This document shows positions 48,220 to 59,193 of a stretch of DNA of 64,000 bases, piece after piece; the first letter of the stretch is position 1, and each line of letters begins with the position of its first letter. The notes beneath the pieces were generated by a model. That model made no database searches. It was not told where the DNA came from and worked only from the letters and a program-made list of their open reading frames with translations. Origin of the DNA: Roseomonas indoligenes. Its GTDB lineage: Bacteria; Pseudomonadota; Alphaproteobacteria; Acetobacterales; Acetobacteraceae. The DNA is taken from positions 1 through 64,000 of the forward strand of contig NZ_JAGIZA010000022.1 of assembly GCF_017813365.1 (NCBI RefSeq), written 5' to 3'. The translations under genes and the position numbers were made by a program.

Positions 48220-50846
48220 TGGACGCGCTGCCCCCGCCCTCCGGCCTGACGCGCACGACCTGCCCCTATTGCGGCGTCGGCTGCGGCGTTCTCGCCGCGC
48301 CGGATGGACGCATTGCGGGCGATACCGAGCACCCCGCGAACAAGGGCCGCCTCTGCAGTAAGGGCACGGCGCTGGGCGAGACGCTGGACCTGCCGGGCCG
48401 CCTGCTGCACCCGGAGGTCGGCGGCAAGCGCGCGTCCTGGGGCGCCGCGCTGGACGCGGTGGCGGAGGGCTTCCGAAAGGCGCAGGCCGATCTCGGCCGC
48501 GACGGCGTGGCCCTCTACGTCTCCGGCCAGCTGCTGACGGAGGACTACTACGCCGCCAACAAGCTGGCGAAGGGCTTTCTCGGCACCGCCAACATCGACA
48601 GCAACTCCCGGCTCTGCATGGCCAGCGCGGTGGCCGCCCACAAGCGCGCCTTCGGCGAGGACGTCGTGCCCGGCCTCTACGAGGACCTCGAAGAGGCGGA
48701 ACTCGTGGTGCTGGTCGGCAGCAACCTCGCCTGGTGCCACCCCGTGCTGTTCCAGCGCATCGCGGCCGCGCGCGCCATGCGGCCCAATATGCGGCTCGTC
48801 ATCGTCGATCCCCGCCGCACGCCGAGCGCGGAGGGCGCGGACCTGCATCTCGGGATCCGTCCGGGCTCCGACGTCGCCTTGTTCAACGCCCTCCTGGCCC
48901 ACCTGCACGACCGCGGCCTGGCCGACCACAGCTACGTCTACGCCCACACGCAGGGCCTGGACGCCACACTCACCGCCGCCCACGCCGACGCCGCGCATGC
49001 GGCGCAGCGCACGGGGCTGGACCCCGCCGACCTCGCCACCTTCGTCGACTGGTTCGCGAGCACGCCCCGCACCGTCACCCTTTGGTCGCAGGGCATCAAC
49101 CAGTCCGAGACGGGCACGGACGGCGCCAACGCCATCATCAACTGCCATCTGCTGACGGGCCGCATCGGAAAGCCCGGCGCCGGCCCCTTCTCGGTCACGG
49201 GCCAGCCCAACGCCATGGGCGGGCGGGAAGTGGGCGCGCTCGGCCATGTCCTCGCCGGCCATCTCGACTGGTCCGTGCCGGGCGAGGCCGATCTCGTGCG
49301 CGGCCACTGGAACGCCCCGAACCTCGCCGTCGGCCCCGGGCTGAAGGCGGTGGACCTGTTCCGCGCCCTCGGCGCCGGCAGGATCGGCGCCCTCTGGGTC
49401 ATGGCCACCAATCCCGCCGTCTCCCTGCCGGAAGCGGAGGCGGCGCGGGACGCGATGCGCCGCGCGCCCTTCCTCGTCGTGTCCGAGGTCATGCGGGACA
49501 CGGACACCGCCGGTTTCGCCCATGTCCGCCTGCCCGCCCTCGGCTGGGCGGAGAAGGACGGCACCGTCACGAACTCCGAACGTGTCATCTCCCGCCAGCG
49601 CGCCTTCCTGCCGCCGCCCGGCGAGGCGCGGCAGGACTGGTGGATCGTCGCCCAGGTCGCCGCCCGCCTCGGCTGGGGCGCCGAATTTGCATGGCCCGAT
49701 GCCGCCGCCATCTTCCGCGAGCACGCGGCTCTCACCGGCCTCGGCAACAACGGCACCCGCGCCTTCGACATCTCCGGCCTCGCCGACCTGTCCGACGCGG
49801 ACTACGCCGCCCTGCCCCCCACGCGCTGGCCCGTGCCCGCCGGGGGCACCGCCAAGCCCCGCTTCTTCGCCGACGGTGCCTTCCCCGCCGGCCGCGCGCG
49901 CTTCGTCCCCGTTGCCCACAAGCCGCGCCCGGAAGGCAACGGTCTTCTCACCCTCCTCACGGGTCGCTTGCGCGACCAGTGGCACACCATGACCCGCACG
50001 GGCGGCGTGCCCCGGCTGATGGCGCACAAGCCGGAGCCGGAGCTGGTGGTCCACCCCGCCGATGCGGGGGGCCTGCCGGATGGCAGCCTGGCCCGCATCA
50101 CCGGCCATGAGGGCGCCTCCGCCGTGCTGCGCCTGCGCCACGATGCCGGCCAGCGCCGCGGCACTGCCTTCGCGCCGATGCACTGGACCGCGGAGCGCGC
50201 CCCCGCCGCGCGCATCAACGGGACCATCCCGCCCGTGGTGGACCCGGTTTCCGCCCAGCCCGCGCTGAAATCCGCCCGCGTGGCGCTCTCCGCCTTCGCT
50301 CCGGCCTGGCACGGCTTCCTCATCGCCCGCCGCAGCCTCGGCCCGGTTGTGGCGGACTGGGTGGCCCTTGCCCTCGCAGGTCCTGGCCTGTTCCGGCACG
50401 AGCTGGCGGGCGCGGAGGCGCCAGAAGACGCTTTCACCCGCCTCTCCGCCCTGCTGGAGGAGCTTGGCACCGAATGGGTCCGGTTGGACGACCCCGCCGC
50501 CGGTCTTCACCGCGCCGCGCTGATGCGCCAGGGCCGGGCCGAGGCAGTTCTCTTCATCGGGCCGGACCACCGCCTGCCCCCGCGCGACTGGCTGGTCGGC
50601 CTTCTGGCCGGAGAAGGCGTGGCGAGCGCCGCGGCCCTCCTCGCCGGTCGCCCCGCCGATGGCCCGCCGCCCTCTCCCACCCTCTGCGTCTGCAACGGCG
50701 TCTCGGTGGATACGGTGTGCCGCGCCCTCCGCCAGGGCTGCGGCAGCGTGGCCGCCGTGGGCGAGGCCACGCGGGCCGGCACGAGCTGCGGCTCCTGCAG
50801 GCCGGAGATCGCGGCCCTTCTGGCCGCAGACATGGTCCCGGCTTGA
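48219..50846 (+). CDS. nasA: Assimilatory nitrate reductase catalytic subunit NasA
   Basis: 875 residues. N-terminal [4Fe-4S] ligands TTCPYCGVGCGV with a fourth Cys in GRLCSKGTAL; molybdopterin domain with SNSRLCMASAV, VIVDPRRTPSA and GRIGKPGAGPFSVTGQPNAMGGREVG; C-terminal molybdopterin-binding barrel (LLTGRLRDQWHTMTRTG). The last 50 residues add a BFD-like [2Fe-2S] domain (LCVCNGVSVDTVCRALRQGC, GTSCGSCRPEI), found in NasA of proteobacteria. Reduces nitrate to nitrite in the cytoplasm. Starts in the TGATG overlap with the previous gene; ends 2 bases from a convergent gene. Confidence 0.92.
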   Translation: MDALPPPSGLTRTTCPYCGVGCGVLAAPDGRIAGDTEHPANKGRLCSKGTALGETLDLPGRLLHPEVGGKRASWGAALDAVAEGFRKAQADLGRDGVALYVSGQLLTEDYYAANKLAKGFLGTANIDSNSRLCMASAVAAHKRAFGEDVVPGLYEDLEEAELVVLVGSNLAWCHPVLFQRIAAARAMRPNMRLVIVDPRRTPSAEGADLHLGIRPGSDVALFNALLAHLHDRGLADHSYVYAHTQGLDATLTAAHADAAHAAQRTGLDPADLATFVDWFASTPRTVTLWSQGINQSETGTDGANAIINCHLLTGRIGKPGAGPFSVTGQPNAMGGREVGALGHVLAGHLDWSVPGEADLVRGHWNAPNLAVGPGLKAVDLFRALGAGRIGALWVMATNPAVSLPEAEAARDAMRRAPFLVVSEVMRDTDTAGFAHVRLPALGWAEKDGTVTNSERVISRQRAFLPPPGEARQDWWIVAQVAARLGWGAEFAWPDAAAIFREHAALTGLGNNGTRAFDISGLADLSDADYAALPPTRWPVPAGGTAKPRFFADGAFPAGRARFVPVAHKPRPEGNGLLTLLTGRLRDQWHTMTRTGGVPRLMAHKPEPELVVHPADAGGLPDGSLARITGHEGASAVLRLRHDAGQRRGTAFAPMHWTAERAPAARINGTIPPVVDPVSAQPALKSARVALSAFAPAWHGFLIARRSLGPVVADWVALALAGPGLFRHELAGAEAPEDAFTRLSALLEELGTEWVRLDDPAAGLHRAALMRQGRAEAVLFIGPDHRLPPRDWLVGLLAGEGVASAAALLAGRPADGPPPSPTLCVCNGVSVDTVCRALRQGCGSVAAVGEATRAGTSCGSCRPEIAALLAADMVPA

Positions 50847-50847
50847 T

Positions 50848-52548
50848 CTACATCGCCAGGGCGTAGGCCGGCCGACGCGGATCGGCCGCGCCCGCCTTCA
50901 CGCCCGTGACGGGATCGTAGCGCACCGCCTCCACGCTGCCGGCCAACCAGGTCCAGTCCGGCCAGTCCTGGATCTCGTGCCCCCGGTCCCGCAGCGCCTC
51001 CCGCGTGGCGGCGGGGATGCGGGACTCTACCGCCAGCCGGCCCGGGAAATAATCGTAGGGCGCGAAGGAGGAGGGGAAGGAATAGGTCGCCACGCGCGGC
51101 GCCTCGATCGCCTCCTGCAGGTCCATGCCGAAGTGCAGGTGGTTCAGCAGCACCTGCAGCATGGCCTGGATCTGCACGTCGCCGCCCGGCGTGCCGAAGG
51201 GGATCACCGCCCCCTCCCGCGTCACGCAGAGAGCGGGATTGGGCGTCAGCCGCGGCCGCGCGCCGGGGCGCACGCCGCAGGGATGCGCCGGATCGGGCCG
51301 GGACTGCGTGCCGCGGGGCGAGGCCACGAAGCCCAGGCCCGGGATGACCGGCACGTTCCATGTGCCGTCCGATGGCGTGGCGGAGAAGGCGTTCCCCTCC
51401 CGGTCAACCACCGCGACATAGGAGGTGTCGGGCTCGATCGCCGCGACCAGCCGCTCGCTCCGCTCGTGCTTGCCCGTGCCGTCGTTCAGGCGGGGGGAGG
51501 GCATGCCGGGATGGGCGCGCGCCGGGTCGATCGCCGCGGCGCGCGCGGCCAGGTGCGTCTCGCCCAGCAGGGCATCCAGCGGCACGTCGCGGAAGGCGGG
51601 ATCGCCGAAATGGTACTCGCGGTCCGCCATGGCCACCTTCAGGCACTCCGCGAGCAGGTGCAGGTAGTCCGGGCTGTTGTGTTCCATGCCGTCGAAGCCC
51701 GCATGCTCCATCAGCAGCAGCGCCTCCAGCAGCGCCGGCCCCTGGCACCAGGGGCCGGAGGTCGTCACCTCGTGCCCGCGCCAGTCCCGCGTCAAGGCGG
51801 GCTCCAGGCGGGAGCGGAAATTGGCGAGGTCCTCGGCGGAGAGGTACCCGCCCTCCGCCTTCATGAAGGCGACGATCTGCCGGGCAATGTCGCCGCGGTA
51901 GAAGGCATCATGCGCGGCCCGCAGCCCCGCCTCCCGCCCGCCCCTTGCGGCGGCATGCCGGTCCTCATCCGCCATGAAGCGGATAGTGGCGGCCAGATCC
52001 TTCTGGATGAACAGCGCGCCGACCGGGTGCGGCCTGCCGCCGGGCAGGAAGATCGCCGCGTTCGTCGGGAAGCCCGCATAGTCCTTCGCGTGGGAGGCGA
52101 CGCTCTCCGCGAACATCGGATAGACGGGGAATCCTTCCTCCGCGAAGCGGATGGCGGCCCCGGCCACGTCGGCGAAGCCCATGGTGCCGTGCCGCTCCAG
52201 CGCGGTGATCCAGGCATCCGGCGCGGCGGGCACCACGGTCCGCAGCACGCCGCGCGGCATCTTGCCGCCGTGCTCCCGCATGAAGATGTCCGGCGGCAGG
52301 GACATGGGCCAGTGCCCGAGGCCCGCAATGCTCTCGACCCGCCCGTCCGCGCGCCGAATCAGGATGGGCGCGACGCCGCCGAAGTTCACGATGTCCGGCT
52401 GCACCACGCCAAGGACGAGGCCCGCTGCCACGCCCGCATCGATCGCGTTGCCGCCCGCCTCCAGGATGGCCAGCCCCGCCGCGCTGGCGAGGTAATGCCC
52501 GGCGCTGATCGCGTGGCGCGGGCCGGAGACGAGGGGACGGGTTGTCAT
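50848..52548 (-). CDS. Gamma-glutamyltransferase family protein
   Basis: 566 residues, no signal peptide. The Ntn-hydrolase fold is intact: N-terminal large-subunit region (SAAGLAILEAGGNAIDAGVAA, NFGGVAPILIRR) and the processing/nucleophile site in EPDTSYVAVVDREGNAFS, where the Thr follows Asp as in the family. Near the C-terminus FGTPGGDVQIQAMLQVLLNHL is also typical. Lack of a signal suggests a cytoplasmic enzyme, perhaps an acylase or glutathione-like amide hydrolase. The ATG at 52548 gives the conserved start; an upstream ATG adds 17 residues. Divergent from the HExxH protein. Confidence 0.87.
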   Translation of the reverse strand: MTTRPLVSGPRHAISAGHYLASAAGLAILEAGGNAIDAGVAAGLVLGVVQPDIVNFGGVAPILIRRADGRVESIAGLGHWPMSLPPDIFMREHGGKMPRGVLRTVVPAAPDAWITALERHGTMGFADVAGAAIRFAEEGFPVYPMFAESVASHAKDYAGFPTNAAIFLPGGRPHPVGALFIQKDLAATIRFMADEDRHAAARGGREAGLRAAHDAFYRGDIARQIVAFMKAEGGYLSAEDLANFRSRLEPALTRDWRGHEVTTSGPWCQGPALLEALLLMEHAGFDGMEHNSPDYLHLLAECLKVAMADREYHFGDPAFRDVPLDALLGETHLAARAAAIDPARAHPGMPSPRLNDGTGKHERSERLVAAIEPDTSYVAVVDREGNAFSATPSDGTWNVPVIPGLGFVASPRGTQSRPDPAHPCGVRPGARPRLTPNPALCVTREGAVIPFGTPGGDVQIQAMLQVLLNHLHFGMDLQEAIEAPRVATYSFPSSFAPYDYFPGRLAVESRIPAATREALRDRGHEIQDWPDWTWLAGSVEAVRYDPVTGVKAGAADPRRPAYALAM

Positions 52549-52649
52549 GCAGCGATCCTTGATCCGCCCATTGTCATCCCGCCGATGGACGGCCGGCACG
52601 ATGTCACGGCACCGGAACGTCTTGCTTGCATCGGGGGACGGGAGGCTAG

Positions 52650-53282
52650 ATGATCGGCGGCCGGGATGGAAAGCGGGAAAGCGCCATGGCCGTCTTGAAC
52701 CTCATCCTCGTCCGGAAGTTCTCGGCCGAGAGAACCCTGTTCAACGAATCCTGGCAGGGCACCACCGGCATGATCCTGATGGACTACTTCAAGCCCTGCA
52801 TCACCGGCAGCTACAGCTCGGTGGATTACTGGTGGGACCGCAATGCCTCCAGCGTCACCGACTTCGACCTTGTCTGCTACTGCCTGGAGGACCAGGGCGA
52901 CAGCATCCTGGTGAAGCACGGCGGCGCCTCGAAAGCGGATCTGGGCTTCGGCGGCTCGACGCAATGGTCCAAGACTCAGCAGGCCATGATCTGCGAGGTC
53001 TATCTCACCGACGTCATCCGCGGCGGAGACCCGCGGGGCGGAGCGGACGGGGCGCGGGACTGGGCCGTGGCGAACATCATCTTCCACGAGCTGATGCACT
53101 CTTGCCTCGATGCCGGGCCGGGGGCGCCGCTGCGGAACGTGCACAAGATCCCCAACGGCGTGCTCGGCACCGACAAGCCGCTCAACTCCTCCATGCGGGC
53201 CTCGGACGCCGACAAGGCCGCGATGCGCCAGGGTCTTGCGGCCCGCAAGTCGGGCCTGAAGCAGTTCACGGGCGCAATGTAG
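52650..53282 (+). CDS. Hypothetical protein with a HExxH zincin motif
   Basis: 210 residues. NIIFHELMHSCLD (~145-157) is a zinc-peptidase-like HExxH followed by a Cys/Asp; no third ligand can be named with confidence. No signal peptide. Trp/Tyr-rich N-terminal half (YSSVDYWWDRNASS). The ATG at 52650 has GGGAGG 5 bases upstream; an in-frame ATG at 52686 has no good site. The gene ends 17 bases inside the convergent binding-protein gene. Family not recognised. Confidence 0.6.
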   Translation: MIGGRDGKRESAMAVLNLILVRKFSAERTLFNESWQGTTGMILMDYFKPCITGSYSSVDYWWDRNASSVTDFDLVCYCLEDQGDSILVKHGGASKADLGFGGSTQWSKTQQAMICEVYLTDVIRGGDPRGGADGARDWAVANIIFHELMHSCLDAGPGAPLRNVHKIPNGVLGTDKPLNSSMRASDADKAAMRQGLAARKSGLKQFTGAM

Positions 53283-54888
53283 CCTCTGCGGGCCGCGCCT
53301 GCTGGGCCAGCAACTGCTCGTCCATGCGCGGCTCGTAGAGCACGCCCTTCCGCGCAGCGACGAGGGTCACCTGGTTGTACATCGGGATGATCGGGACGCG
53401 GTCGATCGCGGCGCGCATCACGGCGCGCAGCGCCTCCTCCCGCCCGGGGTCGCTGCGGGTGATGGCCGCCTGGATCGCCGCGTCCATCTCCGGCTCCGAG
53501 AAGCTGCCGCGGTTGCCCTGGCCATAGGCCTGCTGGACGTTCCGCGTGTGGACGGCCGTGGAGAGGATGTAGCTGGCATCGCGCGAGGAAGAGAGCGAGA
53601 GCCCGTAGAGGATCACGGGAAACTCGTTCTTCCCCTCCACGGTGCGCGGGAAGAAGACGCTGCCCGGCATCGTCTCCACCTTCGTCTGGAACCCGGCGCG
53701 GGTGAACATCTGCCCCACCGCCTGGCAGACCCGCGCGTCGTTGACGAAGCGGTTGTTGGAGCAGGCGATGGAGAGCCCGAAGCCGCGGGGGTAGCCCGCC
53801 TCCGCCAGCAGCTTCCGCGCCGCCTCCGGATCGGGCCGCGGCACGGGGAAGGACGGATCGTAGGCCCCGAACTGCTGCGGCACCATCTGGCCCGTGGGCA
53901 CCGCCTGCCCGTCCAGCGCGCGGGAGGCGAGCGCCGACCGGTCCAGCGCCAGGGAGAGCGCCCGGCGGACCCGCACGTCCCGCAGCGGGTTGCCGCCCAG
54001 CGGCTTGCCCTCCGCATCCGTCAGCAGCGCCAGCCGCTCCGCCCCGACATTGGGGATCAGGTACATGATCCGATCGGAGTTGTGGCGGAACAGGATCACG
54101 CGCGGCTCCCGCTCCAGCCGCGCCACGTCGCCGGGCGGCACGCTTTCGATCAGGTCCACGTCGCCCGCCACCAGTGCGGCCAGGCGGGAGGCGTCGTTGC
54201 CGATGACGCGGATCTCGGCCTTCTCATAGGCCGGCGCAGGGCCCCAGTAGCCCGGGTTGCGCACCAGCGACATGCCTTCGGAGCCGTGCATCGCCGCCAG
54301 CCGGTAGGGCCCGGTGCCGATGGCCGCGCGGCCATTGTTGAAGTCGGCCGTGCTGGCGCCGGCCGCCGTGCCGTCCCCCCGCGCGGCGTTGCGGGAGACG
54401 ACGAAGATGTTCGTCAGCTGCCCCATCAGCGTGGGGTTCGGCCGGTCCGTGCGGATCCGCAGGGTCAGCGGATCCACCACCTCCACGGCCGCGATGGTCC
54501 GCAGGTTGGACGTATAGGGACCGGGGTTGTTCGGCACGGCCGGCACCCGGGCGATGGAGAAGGCGATGTCATCCGCCGTCAGCGGGCTGCCGTCGTGGAA
54601 GGTGACACCCGGCCGCAGGCGCAGCAGCCAGGTCCGGTCATCCGGTGCTTCCCAGGACTGCACGATGCCCGGGACGAAGCGACTCTCCGAATCCCGGTTG
54701 ATGATGCTGTCGTAGATCTGGCGCGCGGCCGCCATGTTGGGGCCGACGAAGAGGAAGTGCGGGTCGATCCCGAAGGGGCTCTCCACCGCGATGGTGATGG
54801 TCCCCGGCGGCGATTCCGCCCTCGCCGGGGCCGCAGCCTGCATCGCCAGACCGAGGAGCAGACCGCCCCAGACCCATCGCCGTGCCAT
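53266..54888 (-). CDS. ABC transporter substrate-binding protein, SBP_bac_5
   Basis: 540 residues with a Sec signal peptide (VWGGLLLGLAMQAAAPARA). Mature part: IAVESPFGIDPHFLFVGPNMAAARQIYDSII, QSWEAPDDRTWLLRLRPGVTFHDGSPLTADDIAFSI, AIGTGPYRLAAM, VRRALSLALDRSAL, all typical of peptide-binding proteins. No permease or ATPase genes adjoin; it probably serves an importer encoded elsewhere. It lies 63 bases downstream of hupE on the same strand. Confidence 0.88.
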   Translation of the reverse strand: MARRWVWGGLLLGLAMQAAAPARAESPPGTITIAVESPFGIDPHFLFVGPNMAAARQIYDSIINRDSESRFVPGIVQSWEAPDDRTWLLRLRPGVTFHDGSPLTADDIAFSIARVPAVPNNPGPYTSNLRTIAAVEVVDPLTLRIRTDRPNPTLMGQLTNIFVVSRNAARGDGTAAGASTADFNNGRAAIGTGPYRLAAMHGSEGMSLVRNPGYWGPAPAYEKAEIRVIGNDASRLAALVAGDVDLIESVPPGDVARLEREPRVILFRHNSDRIMYLIPNVGAERLALLTDAEGKPLGGNPLRDVRVRRALSLALDRSALASRALDGQAVPTGQMVPQQFGAYDPSFPVPRPDPEAARKLLAEAGYPRGFGLSIACSNNRFVNDARVCQAVGQMFTRAGFQTKVETMPGSVFFPRTVEGKNEFPVILYGLSLSSSRDASYILSTAVHTRNVQQAYGQGNRGSFSEPEMDAAIQAAITRSDPGREEALRAVMRAAIDRVPIIPMYNQVTLVAARKGVLYEPRMDEQLLAQQARPAEATLRP

Positions 54889-54951
54889 GCCGCCCTCTCG
54901 CGCCGTGGACGGCAGGCTATGCCCTTCCCGACCGCGCTGCCAGCACCCGGC

Positions 54952-55520
54952 TCAGCCGAGGACGAGAAACGCTGTCATGAGCGCCACGCCGCCCGCCCCC
55001 GCCACCCGCGCCACCGTGCGGAACCCAGGCATGCGGGCGGAGCCGATCGCCAGCCCCAGCGCGTGCAGCCCCGCGGTCGCCAGCAGGAAGCCGGCGGCGT
55101 AGCCGGCCGCCGCCGCCCCCGGCAGCATCTCCGCCCCATGGGCATGGCCGTGGACGAGGCCGAAGAGCGCCGAGAGGCCCAGCGCAACCGCCAGGGGCGG
55201 CCGCACCGCGAGCGCCACCAGCGCGCCGAGCACGATGACGGAACCGGCGATCCCCGCCTCCACCATCGGCAGCCCGATCCCCGCCATCCCGAGCGCACCG
55301 CCCACGGTCATGGCGCCCAGGAAGGCGAGCGGCAGCGCCCAGGCCGCGCGCCCGCCCATCAACCCCGCCCAGAGCCCGATCGCCACCATCGCCATCAGGT
55401 GGTCCGCCCCGCCCAGCGGGTGCGCGAAGCCTGCGGTGAAGCCCGCCACATGGCCCAGCCCCGTATGGGCCAGGGCGGGCAGCGGCAGCAGGGCCAGGGC
55501 GAGAGGAAGAAGGCGGCGCA

Positions 55521-55524
<4 letters not shown>
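54952..55524 (-). CDS. hupE: HupE/UreJ family nickel permease-like membrane protein
   Basis: 190 residues. Signal-like N-terminus ([17 protein letters not shown]) followed by [33 protein letters not shown], where the His residues and GGxDHxLxM form the HupE signature, and [14 protein letters not shown]. About six helices. Family members carry nickel or cobalt across the inner membrane for urease or hydrogenase. The ATG overlaps the ureG stop, placing it in the urease operon. Confidence 0.88.
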
Positions 55525-56212
<688 letters not shown>

Positions 56213-56216
<4 letters not shown>

Positions 56217-56923
56217 GAGCGGAACAGCCTCGTGTACTGCGTCTCGTGGCGCATGGAGAAAAGGTCGAGCATCGGCGCGGAGGTGCCGATTTCATCCAAC
56301 TCGGCCGCCAGTGCGGCCTCGGTGGCCGCCTGCACGGCTGACATCAGCGCGGCGGTGGCCACCTGCCCGTCCGTCTGTCCCAAAGGCACCAGCCGGACGC
56401 CCGCCGAAACCAGATTGGCCGCGAAGGCCCCGAGCCAGCTGAACAGTGCCGCGCGCTGCGGGATGCCATTCCAGGCCGCGGCGGCCCCGAAGGCCACCGG
56501 ATGCACCAGCCGCTTCGGATGGCGCGCGATGAGCGCGGCGAAGCGCGGCTCCGGCCAGGCAGCGGCCGTGACGGTTGCGAAGGCCGCACCCTGCGCCCCG
56601 CTCTCCAGCGCCGTCTCCGCCGTGCCACGCCAGGCGGAGGCCAGCTCGGCCACCTCGTCCAGCGCCGCCTCGTCATCCGCCTCGGCCGCACGCCAGGCCG
56701 CGGCAAGCAACGGCCCATCCACCGCCCCCGCCCCGCGCCCCAGCGCCGCCTGCACATAGGCGATCAGCCCGGCGCGGTTCGTCACCGCGCCGTCCTCCAC
56801 CGCCGTCTCCAGCCCGTGGCTGTAGGTGTAGGCCCCGACCGGATAGGCCGGCGACGTCCAGGCCAGCAGGCGATAGAGGGCGGCGTCGCCCGCAGTGGTG
56901 CCCTCAGTGATGATGGTGGTCAT
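56213..56923 (-). CDS. ureF: Urease accessory protein UreF
   Basis: 236 residues, all-helical. [29 protein letters not shown] at the N-terminus is the UreF signature; the C-terminal [14 protein letters not shown] tail binds UreG/UreD in known complexes. The start ATG at 56923 lies 19 bases inside the 3' end of ureE. A longer frame upstream is the shifted reading of the ureE His tail and is rejected. Confidence 0.92.
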
Positions 56924-57470
56924 GCCCGTGGTCGTGGGAGTGGCCATGATCGTGATCGTGATCGTGATCGTGGTGATGGTGCCCGTGCTGCGGCCCGTGA
57001 TGGTGCGCGGTCTGCCGGTTGTGCTCGCCATAGGCGCCGCCTTCCGGATTGAAGGGCGCGTTCACCGTCCGCAGCGTGGCACCCAGCCCTCGCAGCATCG
57101 CGGTGATCACGTGGTCGTCTCGGATCAGGATGCGCTCCGCGCCGATCTCCGCCGGCAAATGCCGGTTGCCGAGATGCCAGGCCAGCCGCGCGAAATGCGC
57201 CCGATCCCCCGCCGTGATCTCCACCAGCGGCTCCGGCGCCGCGCGCACGGCGACCGTACCCCCGCCCTCCAGCACCAGTCCGTCGCCATCGTACAGCACC
57301 ACCGCTTCCGGCAGGTCGAGAAGGAAGGCAAAGCCTCCCTTCCCCGTGTAGCGGCGGCGGCGGCGATGACGGTCGTCGAAATCCAGCGTTACGGCGTCGC
57401 GCGCCTCGGCGGCGTTCCACTCGCCGGCGGGCAGCACCTTCGTGGCGCGGGGCAGGCTGTCTTCGGTCAT
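56904..57470 (-). CDS. ureE: Urease accessory protein UreE with a His-rich nickel tail
   Basis: 188 residues. N-terminal UreE domain ([29 protein letters not shown]), then the metallochaperone domain with [23 protein letters not shown] and [18 protein letters not shown], whose His is the interface nickel ligand. The last ~33 residues contain 20 His ([13 protein letters not shown] style), a nickel-binding store. The tail is encoded by a slippage-prone hexamer repeat at 56948-56971. UreE delivers nickel to UreG. Confidence 0.93.
   Translation of the reverse strand: MTEDSLPRATKVLPAGEWNAAEARDAVTLDFDDRHRRRRRYTGKGGFAFLLDLPEAVVLYDGDGLVLEGGGTVAVRAAPEPLVEITAGDRAHFARLAWHLGNRHLPAEIGAERILIRDDHVITAMLRGLGATLRTVNAPFNPEGGAYGEHNRQTAHHHGPQHGHHHHDHDHDHDHGHSHDHGHDHHHH
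56948..56971 (+). repeat. Hexanucleotide tandem repeat (GATCGT)x4 in the ureE His tail
   Basis: Four perfect copies of GATCGT, read on the minus strand as alternating Asp-His codons of UreE. Copy-number change by slippage would lengthen or shorten the His tail in frame, without touching the ureF start at 56923. Confidence 0.8.
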
Positions 57471-57478
57471 CTTGCTTC

Positions 57479-59191
57479 TCAGAACAGGAAGTAGCGCTGC
57501 GCCATGGGCAGCACCTTCGCGGGCTCGCAGACCAGCAGTTCGCCGTCCGCGCGCACCTCATAGGTTTCGGCATCCACCTCGATGCGTGGGCAGAGGTCGT
57601 TCAGCACCATGTCGCGCTTGGAGATGCCGCCCCGCGTATTCCGCACCGCCAACAGCGGCCGCTCCAGCCGCAGCCGCTCCCCGATCCCCGCCTGCATCGC
57701 CGCCCCGGAGGTGAAGGTCACCCCAACCGCCGGCAGGGCGCGCCCGAAGGCCCCGAACATCGGCCGGTAGTGCACGGGCTGCGGCGTGGGGATGGAGGCG
57801 TTCGGATCGCCCATCGGCGCCATGGCGATGGTGCCGCATTTCAGCACCATCTCCGGCTTCACACCGAAGAAGGCCGGGCTCCACATTACCAGATCCGCCA
57901 GCTTCCCCACCTCCACGCTGCCGACGTGATCGGCGATGCCCTGGGAAATGGCGGGGTTGATCGTGTACTTCGCAACGTAGCGGCGCGCGCGCAGGTTGTC
58001 GTTGTCGCCCGTCTCGCCCGGCAGGCGCCCGCGCTGCTGCTTCATCTTGTGCGCGGTCTGCCAAGTGCGGATGATCACCTCGCCCACCCGCCCCATCGCT
58101 TGGCTGTCGGAGCTCATCATCGAGATGGCGCCGAGGTCGTGCAGGATGTCCTCCGCCGCGATCGTCTCACGCCGGATGCGGCTCTCCGCGAAGGCCACGT
58201 CCTCCGGGATGCGCGGATCGAGGTGATGGCACACCATGAGCATGTCCAGATGCTCGTCCAGCGTGTTCACCGTATAGGGCATGGTGGGGTTGGTGGAGGA
58301 AGGCAGCACGTTCGCCTCCCCCACCAGCCGCAGGATGTCCGGCGCGTGCCCGCCGCCCGCGCCCTCCGTGTGGAAGGCCTGGATGGTGCGCCCGCCGATC
58401 GCCTTGATGGTGCTCTCGACGAAGCCGCTCTCGTTCAGCGTGTCCGTGTGGATGGCCACCTGCACGTCCAGCACATCCGCCACCGCCAGGCAGGTGTCGA
58501 TCGCCTTCGGCGTGGTGCCCCAGTCCTCGTGCAGCTTCATCCCGGCCGCCCCGGCCAGGATCTGCTCCTCCAACCCCTTCGGCAGCGCCGCATTGCCCTT
58601 GCCGAGGAAGCCCAGGTTCATCGGGAACCCCTCGGCCGCCTGCAGCATGCGCGCCAGATGGAAGGCCCCCGGAGTCGCCGTCGTCGCCAATGTCCCATGC
58701 GCCGGCCCGGTGCCACCGCCGAACATTGTCGTCACGCCAGAGGCCAGCGCTTCTTCGATCTGCTGCGGGCAGATGAAATGGATGTGCACGTCGATCCCGC
58801 CGGAGGTGAGGATCCGCCCCTCGCAGGCGATGATCTCTGTCGTCGGCCCGATGATGATGTCCACGCCCGGCTGCGTGTCGGGATTCCCCGCCTTGCCGAT
58901 GGCCGCGATCCGCCCGTCCCGCAGCCCCACATCCGCCTTGTAGATGCCGGTATGGTCCAGGATCAGCGCATTGGTGATGACGGTGTCCATCGCCCCGTCG
59001 TCCCGCCCGAGCTGGGATTGCCCCATCCCGTCGCGGATCACCTTGCCGCCACCGAACTTCACCTCCTCGCCATAGGTGGTGAGGTCGCGCTCCACCTCGA
59101 TGATGATGTCGGTATCGGCCAGCCGCACCCGGTCGCCCGTGGTCGGCCCGTACATGCCGGCATAGGCCGAGCGGGAAATCCTGGCGGCCAT
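57479..59191 (-). CDS. ureC: Urease alpha subunit UreC
   Basis: 570 residues, full length. Nickel ligands and active-site residues are in place: HIHFICPQQ (~136), the carbamylated lysine in GMKLHEDWG (~219), [24 protein letters not shown], and the flap [30 protein letters not shown] (in parts). Starts [20 protein letters not shown]. Hydrolyses urea to ammonia and carbamate. Two bases after the ureB stop. Confidence 0.97.
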   Translation of the reverse strand: MAARISRSAYAGMYGPTTGDRVRLADTDIIIEVERDLTTYGEEVKFGGGKVIRDGMGQSQLGRDDGAMDTVITNALILDHTGIYKADVGLRDGRIAAIGKAGNPDTQPGVDIIIGPTTEIIACEGRILTSGGIDVHIHFICPQQIEEALASGVTTMFGGGTGPAHGTLATTATPGAFHLARMLQAAEGFPMNLGFLGKGNAALPKGLEEQILAGAAGMKLHEDWGTTPKAIDTCLAVADVLDVQVAIHTDTLNESGFVESTIKAIGGRTIQAFHTEGAGGGHAPDILRLVGEANVLPSSTNPTMPYTVNTLDEHLDMLMVCHHLDPRIPEDVAFAESRIRRETIAAEDILHDLGAISMMSSDSQAMGRVGEVIIRTWQTAHKMKQQRGRLPGETGDNDNLRARRYVAKYTINPAISQGIADHVGSVEVGKLADLVMWSPAFFGVKPEMVLKCGTIAMAPMGDPNASIPTPQPVHYRPMFGAFGRALPAVGVTFTSGAAMQAGIGERLRLERPLLAVRNTRGGISKRDMVLNDLCPRIEVDAETYEVRADGELLVCEPAKVLPMAQRYFLF

Positions 59192-59193
59192 GG

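Noticed and set aside
56924-57031. Longer UreF with a Thr-rich N-terminus
   Set aside because: The Thr/Ile repeats are the out-of-frame reading of the UreE His tail.
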